From JBBQVS01 sp038211295 (GTDB lineage Bacteria; Chloroflexota; Ktedonobacteria; Ktedonobacterales; Ktedonobacteraceae): DNA of 31,172 nt. The notes below the pieces were generated by a model that saw nothing but the letters and a program-made list of their open reading frames with translations, ran no database searches and was not told the origin of the DNA. Positions within the stretch are counted from its first letter, which is position 1. Every line of letters starts with the position of its first letter. Shown piece after piece: positions 14,154 through 23,220 of the stretch. The DNA lies in NCBI GenBank assembly GCA_038211295.1, contig JBBQVS010000046.1, forward strand, positions 1 through 31,172, in the 5' to 3' direction. The translations under genes were made by a program, and so were the position numbers.

Positions 14154-16232
14154 TTAAACAATTTCTTCGATAGGATCGTCAATCTCTTCCAGTGTGCTGG
14201 ACAACGCACGCGTCGTTTCAACACAGAGCCAGATACGCTCTATCAGCTCGCATGTGGCCTGCTCATCGGCAAGTGCGCCCTGAAAAGAGAAAAAGGCGCG
14301 ATCATCGCTATGTCTATGTATCCATCGACTGATAATATTGATCTGGTCTACCTCGGCTTTGCCAACCATACCAGGTGCATCTCCCAGCGTTGCCGCCACG
14401 TCAAGAAGTTCGCGCACGACACGACTCATTGTCTCCGCATCATGGGGAAGCGAGCGTTGTTCAATCAGACGACCATGCCGAATTAAAAATAACTCGTTAT
14501 GTCCCTCCTTTGCCGAGGGATAGACGATAAACAGGTTGTTCGCCTCCACTGCCCCTGTGATGAGCCGTTGCCCAATCAGTACCTCGTCGGCACTACGAAT
14601 AGTGTCGCGAAACCATGCCGCACGCTCAAAGTTGAGGTTGTGCGCGGCCTCATGCATCTGGCGACGCAAACGTTCCAACAGGTCTTCGCGTTCACCTCCC
14701 AGAAAAGCACACACTTGTGCAATCACCTTCTGATATTCTGCCGCATCCACTCCCCCCTGACAGGGGCCAGAGCAACGTTCAAGATGCAGACGTAAGCACG
14801 GCTCGGACGCCTTGCCCTGTGGAGGAAGCGTGCGGGTACAGGTACGCACCGGAAAAATCTTCTGCACCAGCTCAATGGTGACATCGACCACACGCCGACT
14901 GCGAAATGGTCCAAAGTATCGCGCACCATCAGCGGTCACTTCCTTTGAGGAATAGACGCGTGGAAACGGATGCTGCACGTCAATCTTAATAAACGGATAC
15001 AGTTCGTAATTGCGTAGCTGTACATTGTATGCGGGTTGCAGGGCCTTGATTAGCTCCGACTCTTTGAGCAACGCCCCAAGTTCTGAACCCGTTTCAACCG
15101 TCTCAATCTCTTTGACGCTTTGTAACAGGCCATCCATTTTGCGCGTGTAGCCAAGCGGGTGACTGTAATACGACGCGAGCCGATTTTTCAAGCATTTTGC
15201 TTTGCCAACATAAATCACCTGCTCGTTGGCATCCTTCATCAAGTATACACCGGGCGTAAGAGGAAAATTGCGCTTCCATGCCGAATTGAGAAATAGGCTT
15301 CCCGTCGGGCGCGTCGTCGGCAACGACGATGAAGCGATCTTGCCGTCAGCACGCCACTTTTCACTTTTGCCCGACGGATTGAGTTGTGTGATATCGCCAC
15401 TCCACGCAACAGGTAATTGAAGACGGCGGCGCAGGTGTCCGAGCGTCACAATATTTTGTTGTCGCGCGAGTTCGAGAATACGCAAAAAGACAGCAGCAGT
15501 CACCGAGGCATCACCCAACGCACGATGCCGGTTGACAGTCTGAATATTGAGATGGATCGCCACCATATCAAGTTTGAAACGTTTCAAGCCTGGGCAAAAG
15601 CGGCGGGCAAGCGGAATGGTGTCGAGACCATCAGGCGGAAACGCGTGTCCAGTGAGTTGCGCTTCATAAGACAGGAACCCGATATCGAACCCAACATTGT
15701 GACCAACCACAATCGCATCTCCTAGAAACGCCATCACATCAGGCATAAGCTCCCGTGCGGTAGGCGCGTCGCTTACCATTTCCGCCGTGATACCGGTAAA
15801 TTGCCCGATAAAGGGGGGAATGCGGCGACCCGGATTGATAAGGCTCTGAAACGTACCTATCGCCTTCCCACCGCGCACACGCACACACGCGACCTCGATT
15901 ACACGATCAGGCCCCGGACGCAACCCCGTTGTCTCCGTATCGATCACTACAAACTCAACATCGTCGAGCAGTTGCTGCGTGCTTTGCCATGCGGCAAGCG
16001 ACCAATGTACATCGCTGCCAACACCGATTTCACCCGTCTCTTCAAAGAGTGCGGAACTTCTCAACGCCTGTCGTAGCAACACCGTCCAGAAGCCCTGTTG
16101 CCCACCGTTTGAGTTCGCTCCGAAAAGATGCTGAATGAGCGTCTCTTCCGCTATCGGTTGCCCCACGCTTTCTAAGAGGTCGTGAGCGCGGCGCAACAAC
16201 GTGCCGCGCTGTGGGGTGCTACTCTCCGCCAT
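14154..16232 (-). CDS. DEDDh exonuclease fused to UvrC-like GIY-YIG nuclease
   Basis: 692 residues in three parts. Residues 1-90 form an N-terminal helical extension. Residues 92-255 are a DnaQ/epsilon-type 3'-5' exonuclease with the metal and general-base residues visible: Asp99 and Glu101 in DTETTG, Asp183 in GHNVGFD, and His236 and Asp241 in HRALGDA. Residues 320-560 match the N-terminal half of UvrC: the GIY-YIG nuclease (PGVYLMKD then VIYVGKAKCLKNRL), the cysteine cluster (C-x-R...CLRLHLERCSGPC) and a UVR helix for UvrB contact (NFERAAWFRDTI). The UvrC RNase H-like nuclease half is absent, so the protein could make the 3' incision, as Cho does, and trim the product. Similar fusions are known in actinobacteria (the mycobacterial DnaQ-UvrC type). 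The ATG has AAGGAGAGG upstream and a tandem 15-base repeat before it. Confidence 0.9.
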   Translation of the reverse strand: MAESSTPQRGTLLRRAHDLLESVGQPIAEETLIQHLFGANSNGGQQGFWTVLLRQALRSSALFEETGEIGVGSDVHWSLAAWQSTQQLLDDVEFVVIDTETTGLRPGPDRVIEVACVRVRGGKAIGTFQSLINPGRRIPPFIGQFTGITAEMVSDAPTARELMPDVMAFLGDAIVVGHNVGFDIGFLSYEAQLTGHAFPPDGLDTIPLARRFCPGLKRFKLDMVAIHLNIQTVNRHRALGDASVTAAVFLRILELARQQNIVTLGHLRRRLQLPVAWSGDITQLNPSGKSEKWRADGKIASSSLPTTRPTGSLFLNSAWKRNFPLTPGVYLMKDANEQVIYVGKAKCLKNRLASYYSHPLGYTRKMDGLLQSVKEIETVETGSELGALLKESELIKALQPAYNVQLRNYELYPFIKIDVQHPFPRVYSSKEVTADGARYFGPFRSRRVVDVTIELVQKIFPVRTCTRTLPPQGKASEPCLRLHLERCSGPCQGGVDAAEYQKVIAQVCAFLGGEREDLLERLRRQMHEAAHNLNFERAAWFRDTIRSADEVLIGQRLITGAVEANNLFIVYPSAKEGHNELFLIRHGRLIEQRSLPHDAETMSRVVRELLDVAATLGDAPGMVGKAEVDQINIISRWIHRHSDDRAFFSFQGALADEQATCELIERIWLCVETTRALSSTLEEIDDPIEEIV

Positions 16233-16243
16233 TGCCTCTCCTT

Positions 16244-16273
16244 TTAGAGTTCCACTGGTTAGAGTTCCACTGG
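16244..16273. repeat. Tandem 15-bp direct repeat in the leader of the exonuclease-UvrC gene
   Basis: TTAGAGTTCCACTGG occurs twice head to tail with no mismatch and no spacer. It ends just before the ribosome-binding site of the minus-strand gene. It may be a replication-slippage duplication or a double protein-binding site. Confidence 0.8.
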
Positions 16274-16425
16274 AGTCTTACAAGCAACAAAAATAGACCA
16301 TATGTGCTAGAATAACACGCGAACAAAGATTTTGACAAGATAGCCGTATTTTTGTCTACCGATGAGAATAGCACTATGTTACAATATTTACTATAAAATT
16401 TTAGCTCAAGAGAAGGAACAAGAAA

Positions 16426-17262
16426 ATGGCAGAACAGGACGAGTTTTCGACCAACGAAGACTTTGAAGAAATGCCCGTTGTCTATACCCTGCCCGATATG
16501 GAAGGCGTGATTGTGCGGCCTGATATTTCATATAAAACGGTAGAAGCGGACAACTTGCTCATGGACGTGTACTATCCGTCGGATTACGAGGGAGAAACCC
16601 GACTTCCGGCCGTCATATACGTTCACGGCGATGCGTCGGGCAGCGTCAAGGACTGGGGGCAATACGTTTCGTGGGGACAGCTTGCGGCAGCATCGGGCCT
16701 GATTGGTATCACCTTCAATCATCGTTCATCACAGATGCCAACAGGATTGTATGACGCAGCGAAGGATGTGGACGACCTGCTCGCTTACGTGCGTCAGAAC
16801 AGCGGTGCGTTGGGCGTCAACGCGAACACGCTGTGTATCTGGACATGTTCAGCAGGAGCACCGTTCGGGCTACGCTCAGCGTTACGCGAGGACGCGGACT
16901 ATGTGCGTTGTATCGTCTCCTACTATGGCATTACCGATCTCAAGTTTTTCTACGAGATCAATAGCGACCTTGCCCACCTCTCGGATGAAGTCCTTGACGA
17001 GTTTTCCGCGTCACATCGCTTGAGCAAACGCACAAACGCGCTCCCACCGATGCTCATTGTTCGTTCCGGCCTCGACTTACCAGAACTCAACCGCTCAATC
17101 GAGCGACTCTTGACAACCGCAGTTATGAAAAATGTGAGCCTTGATTTCATGAATCACGCTACAGGCAAGCACGCATTCGATGTACGCAACGACGACGTGC
17201 GCTCACACGAAATCATTCGTACCACGCTGGACTTTATGAAAACACACCTGCTAGAACGGTAA
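16426..17262 (+). CDS. Alpha/beta hydrolase (esterase/peptidase-like)
   Basis: 278 residues, cytoplasmic, with no signal peptide. The fold's landmarks are the oxyanion-hole region YVHGDA (65-70), the nucleophile elbow WTCSAGAP with Ser142, an acid candidate at Asp217 (RSGLDLPEL), and His249 in GKHAFDV. The first Gly of the usual G-x-S-x-G is replaced by Thr (T-C-S-A-G). The N-terminal 25 residues are acidic and unmatched. Its reaction cannot be named; dienelactone hydrolase-like and acylpeptidase-like enzymes share this layout. AGAAGGAA precedes the ATG by seven bases. It heads a plus-strand run of four genes with small gaps. Confidence 0.8.
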   Translation: MAEQDEFSTNEDFEEMPVVYTLPDMEGVIVRPDISYKTVEADNLLMDVYYPSDYEGETRLPAVIYVHGDASGSVKDWGQYVSWGQLAAASGLIGITFNHRSSQMPTGLYDAAKDVDDLLAYVRQNSGALGVNANTLCIWTCSAGAPFGLRSALREDADYVRCIVSYYGITDLKFFYEINSDLAHLSDEVLDEFSASHRLSKRTNALPPMLIVRSGLDLPELNRSIERLLTTAVMKNVSLDFMNHATGKHAFDVRNDDVRSHEIIRTTLDFMKTHLLER

Positions 17263-17302
17263 TTTCAGCAGAGAAAGTCATAAAAAGGAGCAGCGTTTCG
17301 CG

Positions 17303-18043
17303 ATGACACGCTTAATAATATACCCCGAACGTTTCTTTGATGTACAACTGATTTTCGCACGCAAAGTCGCAGAAGTCACAAAACAATCCTTCGCAGATGC
17401 CGTACTTCATCATACCGCAATATATCGCATTCTTGGTCTGGATTGGAGCGCGAACCCAGCGCATCTCACATGGCAGGAGTATTTACAGGCACTACAACAG
17501 GATGTCAAAGCTGGCGCGAAAGGGACGTATCAGTTTTATTTTGCGCGGTCTGGAAGCATTCCACACATGAGCGACCAGCAACACTGGGGATGCTTCGCTT
17601 ATGACTATCTACAGAAGCAGCGCAAAGTCAAGCTACACTTCTCCAATCAGGATTTCACAGAATATGGCGCGTTAAGTCATCAACGGATGAATGTACGCCA
17701 AGCAGAACTACAGGCTATGTTCAAAAGCATTCGACAGGAGCACCCAGAGGCAGAGACAGTTATAGGAAGTTCGTGGCTTTACAATATACAAGCCTATACG
17801 CGTCTTTTCCCAGGTGAGTATGGCCAATCCGCAAGAGCGGCAGACAGGGTAGATTATCTGGGGCGTGGCCTATGGGGGCAATTCCTCAACCACGAATGGC
17901 AAGCGAACGAACAGACAGTTGGTGTTTTCCTACAATGCGTTGAAGCCGCAACAACAATGCAGCAATGCGATCAGAGCTTTCCCTATCAACTCATGCTCCC
18001 AGAAGCTCCTATAACAGTGTTTTATACGTTGTACGATATATAA
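17303..18043 (+). CDS. Conserved-looking protein of unknown function
   Basis: 246 residues that I do not recognise. They contain no membrane segment, signal peptide or zinc motif. The sequence is well behaved, with mixed helix and strand and many aromatics: LIIYPERFFDVQLIFARKV at the start, SFADAVLHHTAIYRILGLDW (about 30-49), GTYQFYFARSGSI, and TVIGSSWLYNIQAYTRLFP (about 153-171) with conserved-looking Trp/Tyr. AAGGAG precedes the ATG at 17303. The downstream DNA glycosylase start is only 17 bases past its stop, so the two are probably co-expressed, and a role beside the glycosylase is possible but unproven. Confidence 0.75.
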   Translation: MTRLIIYPERFFDVQLIFARKVAEVTKQSFADAVLHHTAIYRILGLDWSANPAHLTWQEYLQALQQDVKAGAKGTYQFYFARSGSIPHMSDQQHWGCFAYDYLQKQRKVKLHFSNQDFTEYGALSHQRMNVRQAELQAMFKSIRQEHPEAETVIGSSWLYNIQAYTRLFPGEYGQSARAADRVDYLGRGLWGQFLNHEWQANEQTVGVFLQCVEAATTMQQCDQSFPYQLMLPEAPITVFYTLYDI

Positions 18044-18060
18044 GTAGGATGATATATTCC

Positions 18061-18960
18061 ATGTATACAGAGAACGGACTTGTTACACCGCTCGCGCCAT
18101 TCGATTTTGCTAAATCGCTCGACTTTCTCGGCTTCTTCTCACCCACAGAAGGCGAGCAGACGGTTAAAGAGCAAACGCTGACAAAAGCGGTCTATGTCAA
18201 TGGACAACTACTTGCGTTTCGGCTTGCCTCTGAGGGAACAATCGACGCGCCACAATTAGCATATACGCTTTTTTCAGAGCAACCAATCGACGACGCGACA
18301 CATAATGCCACACGTGATCGCATCAGTTTCTTTCTCAGCTTACACGACGACTTACGCCCCTTTTACGTCATTGGGCAGGAGGATAGTGACTTCGCATCAA
18401 TTATAGAGGAACTCTATGGCTATCATCAAGTCAAGTTTTTGACGCCATTCGAGAACGCGTGCTGGGCCGTTTTGACGCAACGCAACCCAATGAACATGGC
18501 CCAGAAGATGAAGCAGAGCATTATTGCTACCTATGGCGGCAGTATCACAATAGATGGTACGAGCTATCCCGCGTTTCCAGAAGCGGCACGCATGGCACAT
18601 ATAAGCGAAAACGAACTCATAAGTGTTGTGCGAAACACGCGGAAAGCTGAATATCTTATGGCAGTCATCAAAGCATTTCATGATGTTGACGAAGACTTTC
18701 TGCGGATAGGCGACTATGATAGGGTTGAGGCATGGCTACGTGGCATTCGTGGTTTTGGTGTATGGTCGGCATCGTTTGTGATGGTGCGTGGTCTGGGCCG
18801 TGTGGAACACTTCACCGTCAATGAGAAAGCAATGATTGCCGCCGCGTCACGCTTGTACGGGCACGGCAAAGACCTGACGCAAGCCGAGGTTGAGGCGATA
18901 GCGGAAAAGTACGGGTCATATCGGGGCTACTGGGGTCACTATTTGCGCGTCGGCTCGTGA
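18061..18960 (+). CDS. AlkA-like HhH-GPD DNA glycosylase
   Basis: About 299 residues from ATG 18061, which follows TAGGA; the in-frame ATG at 18049 overlaps that site, and an earlier one at 17965 lies inside the preceding gene. The HhH-GPD core is LTPFENACWAVLTQRNPMNMAQKM (about 123-146), then the hairpin WLRGIRGFGVWSASFVMVRG (about 219-238), then the GPD-like segment and EKYGSYRGYWGHYLRVG at the end, which aligns by eye with AlkA's WRSYALLHIW region. AlkA-type enzymes excise alkylated purines in base-excision repair. When aligned by eye over RGW..DVFLPDD of AlkA, its catalytic Asp238 falls on a Glu (TVNEKAM) here. The enzyme may therefore use Glu or be altered in activity. It is followed after 28 bases by the GNAT gene. 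Confidence 0.8.
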   Translation: MYTENGLVTPLAPFDFAKSLDFLGFFSPTEGEQTVKEQTLTKAVYVNGQLLAFRLASEGTIDAPQLAYTLFSEQPIDDATHNATRDRISFFLSLHDDLRPFYVIGQEDSDFASIIEELYGYHQVKFLTPFENACWAVLTQRNPMNMAQKMKQSIIATYGGSITIDGTSYPAFPEAARMAHISENELISVVRNTRKAEYLMAVIKAFHDVDEDFLRIGDYDRVEAWLRGIRGFGVWSASFVMVRGLGRVEHFTVNEKAMIAAASRLYGHGKDLTQAEVEAIAEKYGSYRGYWGHYLRVGS

Positions 18961-18988
18961 CTATTGCTACAGAAGGAGACAACACCCG

Positions 18989-19483
18989 ATGCTTATTCGC
19001 CAGATACAGCGCGACGATGCTAGACAATTCCTACAGTTGCAGCTTCAGCTCGATAGAGAGACGCAATTCATGTTGCGCGAACCAGGCGAGCGCAAAACTT
19101 CTCTTGCTGAGCAATATCAGCAGATAGAGAGTGTGCTTGTAAGAGGCGGCATGATTTTTGTGGCGGAACACGAGGAACAACTTGTAGGCTATCTGGGCGC
19201 AACAGCATATACGCTAAAACGGATACGCCACAGCGTCACAATCGTAATTGGTGTACTGCAAGCGTATACGCATCAAGGTCTGGGTACACACCTGTTTATT
19301 GTGCTGGAGAAATGGGCTAGCAAGCAACGCATTCATCGGTTGGAACTCACCGTCATGACAACTAATAGTGCGGGTCTAGCCTTATATAGGAGAAGAGGTT
19401 TCATTGTTGAAGGCACCCGTAAAGACGCTTACGTTGTCAACAACCGCTATGTCGATGAATATATGATGGCAAAGCTCCTCTAA
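18989..19483 (+). CDS. GNAT-family N-acetyltransferase
   Basis: 164 residues with the four GNAT motifs. GGMIFVAEHEEQLVGYLGA (about 52-70) is the core strand pair. SVTIVIGVLQAYTHQGLGTHLF (about 82-103) carries the acetyl-CoA pyrophosphate loop Q-x-x-G-x-G (QGLG). LELTVMTTNSAGLALYRRRGF (about 118-138) is the late helix, and EGTRKDAYVVNNRYVDEYMMAKLL is the RimL-like end. It probably acetylates an amino group of a protein, peptide or small molecule; the substrate is unknown. AGAAGGAG is upstream of the ATG. It is the last gene of the plus-strand run that contains the hydrolase and glycosylase. Confidence 0.9.
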   Translation: MLIRQIQRDDARQFLQLQLQLDRETQFMLREPGERKTSLAEQYQQIESVLVRGGMIFVAEHEEQLVGYLGATAYTLKRIRHSVTIVIGVLQAYTHQGLGTHLFIVLEKWASKQRIHRLELTVMTTNSAGLALYRRRGFIVEGTRKDAYVVNNRYVDEYMMAKLL

Positions 19484-19528
19484 ATGCCATATAAGAGCTA
19501 CCCAAACAGGCGAAAACTCGTCATTTCG

Positions 19529-19557
19529 TTGCCTCAATACAACAAGTGCGTTATACT
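19529..19557 (+). promoter_or_regulatory. Sigma-70-type promoter of lon
   Basis: TTGCCT (19529-19534), 17 bases, then TATACT (19552-19557). This gives 4/6 and 5/6 matches with ideal spacing. It is 47 bases upstream of the lon ATG. No CIRCE or other heat-shock element was seen nearby. Confidence 0.65.
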
Positions 19558-19604
19558 AGGGGGAATATATAAAAATATGTGCAATATAAAGGACTTTTTG
19601 TTAT

Positions 19605-22100
19605 ATGGAGAAAGCCACCCAGGTTGCGCCGCCTGAGCAACTGAACGGCGACAATAAAGAGCCTCTGCTGGATGCAGCAGCAATAAAAGATGTACAACCT
19701 ATTGTCGTAGACCTACCTGTATTACCAATGTGTAACACTGTACTCTTCCCCGACATTTGTGTAACACTATTAGTTACAAACGAGCAGTCATTACTGGCAA
19801 TAGAAGAGGCAATGAGAAAAGATCGTCACGTCTTTGCCGTTACACAATGCGATGCGCATCAGCAAAATCCTACAATAGATGATCTCTATACTGTTGGCGT
19901 TGACAGCTATGTCGATGATATCATGCAACTGCCTGATGGCAAAACTAGTGTTCGATTGCGCGGCAGTCATCGCTCAAAACGCCTCACCGCCAGTCAGGAA
20001 ACGCCCTACATGCGGGCACTAGTAGAAGTGGTTCTCGATACCTCTGAAGTAACACTTTCGCTTGACGCGGTACGGCGGGTTGTGCTGACACAATTCGAGA
20101 AGTGCGTCACGCTTAATCCCATGCTTCTCGAAGAGATGTATGTCACAGCTACGAATTTCGCCAATGCTGGATCAGTCGCTGATTTTGTTATCTCACTTCT
20201 TGACTTGCCCATTCCAGTACGTCAGAATATGTTAGAAGCATTCAACGTTGAGCAACGCTTGCAAAAAGCCAGTATTTTGCTTTCGCGCGACCTGGATATT
20301 TTAGAATTGGAAAGTCATATTCACAGTCAGGTACAGCAGGAAATTGACAAGACACAACGCGAATATTTCTTACGTGAACAACTCAAGATTATTCAGCGCG
20401 AACTCAGCGAAAACGATCCCGCCATGCGGGAAGCACAGGATTTGCGCGAGAAGATACTTCAGTGTGGAATGCCCGATGAGGTGCGTGCGCGAGCAAACAA
20501 AGAGCTTGACCGTTTGAACGCGATGCCGTCGGCGTCTCCCGATGCCTCCGTAACACGTAACTACATTGACTGGTTGGTCACTGTTCCCTGGAATAAAGCT
20601 ACGCTCGATCAAATCGATCTCAAAGAAGCGGCACGGTTGCTCGAAGCAAACCATTTTGGCCTTGAAAAGGTGAAAGAGCGTATTCTGGAATATCTCGCGG
20701 TACGCAAGCTTTCGGCCTCGACACGTAGCCCAATTTTGTGCTTTGTCGGCCCGCCGGGAGTGGGGAAGACCTCGCTTGGACGCTCTATCGCGGAGGCACT
20801 GGGGCGCAAGTTTGTGCGTCTCTCGCTTGGCGGGGTTCGCGATGAGGCAGAGATACGCGGACATCGCCGCACCTATGTGAGCGCACTTCCAGGGCGTATC
20901 CTGCAAACAATGAAGACGGCAGGAACAGTAAATCCTTTGTTTCTACTGGACGAAATTGATAAACTCGGCTCAGATTTCCGGGGCGATCCTTCGTCTGCTC
21001 TGCTCGAAGTGCTTGATCCCGAACAAAATAAGGCGTTCGCCGATCACTATTTAGAGGTTCCCTATGACCTCTCGCAGGTTATTTTTCTCACAACCGCCAA
21101 TGCACTACATCCTATTCCGGCAGCATTACGTGACCGTCTGGAAGTAATCGAGTTACCAGGGTACACAGAAGACGAGAAAATGCATATCGCGCGTAACTTC
21201 CTCCTGCCCAAACAGATGAACGAGCACGGTTTACGACCCACGAAAATTGAGATTGAGGACGCCGCCATACATCGGCTCATTGGCGAGTACACGTTCGAGG
21301 CTGGCGTGCGTAACCTGGAACGCGAAATCGCTACGGTTATGCGAAAGGTTGCTCGCAAAGTCGTTGAGGGACGACGCACAAAAACGAAGGTAACGGCTGA
21401 GAAACTTTTAGAGTATCTTGGCCCACAACGCCATTATCGCGGCATGGCAGAAGAGGCAGACGAGATAGGCGTCGCGACAGGTGTTGCTTGGACAAGTGGA
21501 GGGGGAGACCTCATCACGGTTGAAGCGACACTCATGGAAGGACGCGGACAGCTTACCTTAACAGGACAACTAGGTGATGTCATGAAAGAATCTGCACAGA
21601 CTGCGTTTTCTTATGTACGCTCACAAACGGAATACTTTGAGCTTGAAAGTCGCTTCTATGAGAAATACGATGTTCATCTGCACCTGCCAGCAGGAGCTAT
21701 TCCTAAAGACGGGCCATCAGCAGGCATCACGATGGCGGTTGCGCTGCTTTCGGCATTGACAAAACGGCCAACACGGCGCGATGTTGTAATGACTGGAGAA
21801 ATTACCTTGCGTGGCCGTGTGCTACCTGTTGGCGGTCTAAAAGAAAAAGTTCTCGCGGCACATCGAGCAGGAATCACAACCTTTATTCTGCCAAAGCGGA
21901 ACGCAAAAGACCTGAATGATGTACCATTAGAAGTAATGCGAGCATTAAAATTCGTGTTCGTCGAGCATATGCACGATGTTGTCGCTACTGCGCTTTACGT
22001 TTCGTCTACTACAGTAGAGAGGCCAGAAGAACTCAGAGCGCAGGAACAGGAGCGGCACCATAGCCACAAAGTAGCGCAAAGAGAGAGAATACACAATTGA
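19605..22100 (+). CDS. lon: ATP-dependent Lon protease
   Basis: 831 residues; typical Lon is near 780-830. It degrades misfolded and regulatory proteins in the cytoplasm. The N-terminal substrate domain (LPVLPMCNTVLFPD, about 37-50) is followed by a coiled region (QEIDKTQREYFLREQLKIIQ), the AAA+ core with Walker A GPPGVGKTS (about 380-388) and Walker B LFLLDEID (about 444), and the protease domain. There the catalytic Ser is in KDGPSAGITMA (about 704) and Lys in GLKEKVLAAH (about 746), in the correct Ser-Lys dyad order. A hydrophilic C-terminal extension of about 25 residues rich in Glu, Arg and His follows the core. AAGGA lies about 12 bases before the ATG. A likely sigma-70 promoter stands 47 bases upstream. 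Downstream is a zinc-ribbon membrane protein, 62 bases away. Confidence 0.97.
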   Translation: MEKATQVAPPEQLNGDNKEPLLDAAAIKDVQPIVVDLPVLPMCNTVLFPDICVTLLVTNEQSLLAIEEAMRKDRHVFAVTQCDAHQQNPTIDDLYTVGVDSYVDDIMQLPDGKTSVRLRGSHRSKRLTASQETPYMRALVEVVLDTSEVTLSLDAVRRVVLTQFEKCVTLNPMLLEEMYVTATNFANAGSVADFVISLLDLPIPVRQNMLEAFNVEQRLQKASILLSRDLDILELESHIHSQVQQEIDKTQREYFLREQLKIIQRELSENDPAMREAQDLREKILQCGMPDEVRARANKELDRLNAMPSASPDASVTRNYIDWLVTVPWNKATLDQIDLKEAARLLEANHFGLEKVKERILEYLAVRKLSASTRSPILCFVGPPGVGKTSLGRSIAEALGRKFVRLSLGGVRDEAEIRGHRRTYVSALPGRILQTMKTAGTVNPLFLLDEIDKLGSDFRGDPSSALLEVLDPEQNKAFADHYLEVPYDLSQVIFLTTANALHPIPAALRDRLEVIELPGYTEDEKMHIARNFLLPKQMNEHGLRPTKIEIEDAAIHRLIGEYTFEAGVRNLEREIATVMRKVARKVVEGRRTKTKVTAEKLLEYLGPQRHYRGMAEEADEIGVATGVAWTSGGGDLITVEATLMEGRGQLTLTGQLGDVMKESAQTAFSYVRSQTEYFELESRFYEKYDVHLHLPAGAIPKDGPSAGITMAVALLSALTKRPTRRDVVMTGEITLRGRVLPVGGLKEKVLAAHRAGITTFILPKRNAKDLNDVPLEVMRALKFVFVEHMHDVVATALYVSSTTVERPEELRAQEQERHHSHKVAQRERIHN

Positions 22101-22162
22101 GCCAAATAATACTCGTTCTGAGTTCAGCATACACATCGACAGAGGTTTGAAAGGACAGCAAA

Positions 22163-23191
22163 ATGATTTTTTGTGGTCAGTGTGGTCTTCAGCTCGCCTC
22201 TGGCACAGCTCGTTGCCCTCGTTGCGGGACGATAGCAGAGCCATCAGCAGAAACGACTGGAGAAGTGTTTCAAGGTGACAGCCCAACAGTTGAAGCAACC
22301 TATATACAACGTCCGTGGTCTGCTCCACAACCGCAGACGGCACTCTACCCTGACGCATCGCACACCGCGACGCCCTTTACACCTCCTGAGCAGCAAAAAC
22401 TGATTTTACGCCCTGACAATGGGCGAGGCTTCGGCCTGAATAATCTGAGCGGCAATGAGCAGACCAGTGCGCTGAACGCAGATGAGTACCGCACAAACTC
22501 GACACACGTCCCTATGGAAGTTCAAGCAAGAACACAACATACAGGGTATCCGAACAGCATGAGCTATTCTAGCCAACCAGGTGTGCCATACCAGAACAAT
22601 ACCTCAGCTCCCCCAGAGTACGTACCTTTGGGGAACGTTCCGCCTAGAGGAACAGTTTCCTCCAACTACCCGCCTGCACCCGCGAAAAAGCGAGGCGGTG
22701 GGAAGATCATTGCGTTGCTGCTCTGCTTACTGCTGGTGGTCATTGGGACTGGTCTCTTTGCGGCACAACGTGCACACCTCTTTGGAACACCAGGGGGAGA
22801 TGTTACGACTGGCAACAACAGCGGAACTGGCGGCACGACGCAAAACCCAACGCCTGCTCCCACCGCACAAGCTACAGCACTAGTACAGCAATACTACACT
22901 GCCGTAAACAACAAAGAGTACCCAACGGCATACAACTTGTGGAAGTGGGATGGCAACGGGCCAACACTTGCCGCCTTCAAGCAGGGCTATGCCAACACAC
23001 TTCACGACGATCTCACAGTCAAAGGTTCGACACAATTGGCGGACGGTACAGTGAAGGTCACGCTCAACATTATTGCGAAAGAACACGTCAACGGTGCCAC
23101 TAAGTTTCACACCTATGCAGGCTATTATATTGTTGGACAAGACAATGGCACATGGAAAATTATGCGAGGGGTTCTCAATCGCATCAGGTAA
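22163..23191 (+). CDS. Zinc-ribbon, single-pass membrane protein with NTF2-like outer domain
   Basis: 342 residues. An N-terminal double CxxC zinc ribbon, CGQCG then CPRCG (4-22), faces the cytoplasm. A long low-complexity linker rich in Pro, Ser and Thr (25-175) follows. One membrane helix at about 181-201 (KIIALLLCLLLVVIGTGLFA) comes after a basic KKRGGGK. Outside, a Gly/Thr linker leads to a compact domain (about 239-342) that opens ALVQQYYTAVNNKEYPTAYNLW and resembles NTF2/DUF4878-like lipoprotein domains. Such proteins are frequent in Chloroflexota and their role is unknown; a sensor or envelope-binding role is a guess. AAAGGAC precedes the ATG. It lies 62 bases after lon, with no clear terminator between, so partial read-through is possible. 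Confidence 0.75.
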   Translation: MIFCGQCGLQLASGTARCPRCGTIAEPSAETTGEVFQGDSPTVEATYIQRPWSAPQPQTALYPDASHTATPFTPPEQQKLILRPDNGRGFGLNNLSGNEQTSALNADEYRTNSTHVPMEVQARTQHTGYPNSMSYSSQPGVPYQNNTSAPPEYVPLGNVPPRGTVSSNYPPAPAKKRGGGKIIALLLCLLLVVIGTGLFAAQRAHLFGTPGGDVTTGNNSGTGGTTQNPTPAPTAQATALVQQYYTAVNNKEYPTAYNLWKWDGNGPTLAAFKQGYANTLHDDLTVKGSTQLADGTVKVTLNIIAKEHVNGATKFHTYAGYYIVGQDNGTWKIMRGVLNRIR

Positions 23192-23220
23192 CAACACTGA
23201 TAGCTCATCTAGACCTGTGT

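Noticed and set aside
16332..16360. TTGACA before the hydrolase gene as a promoter
   Set aside because: The minus-35 is perfect but no acceptable minus-10 hexamer lies at 16-18 bases.
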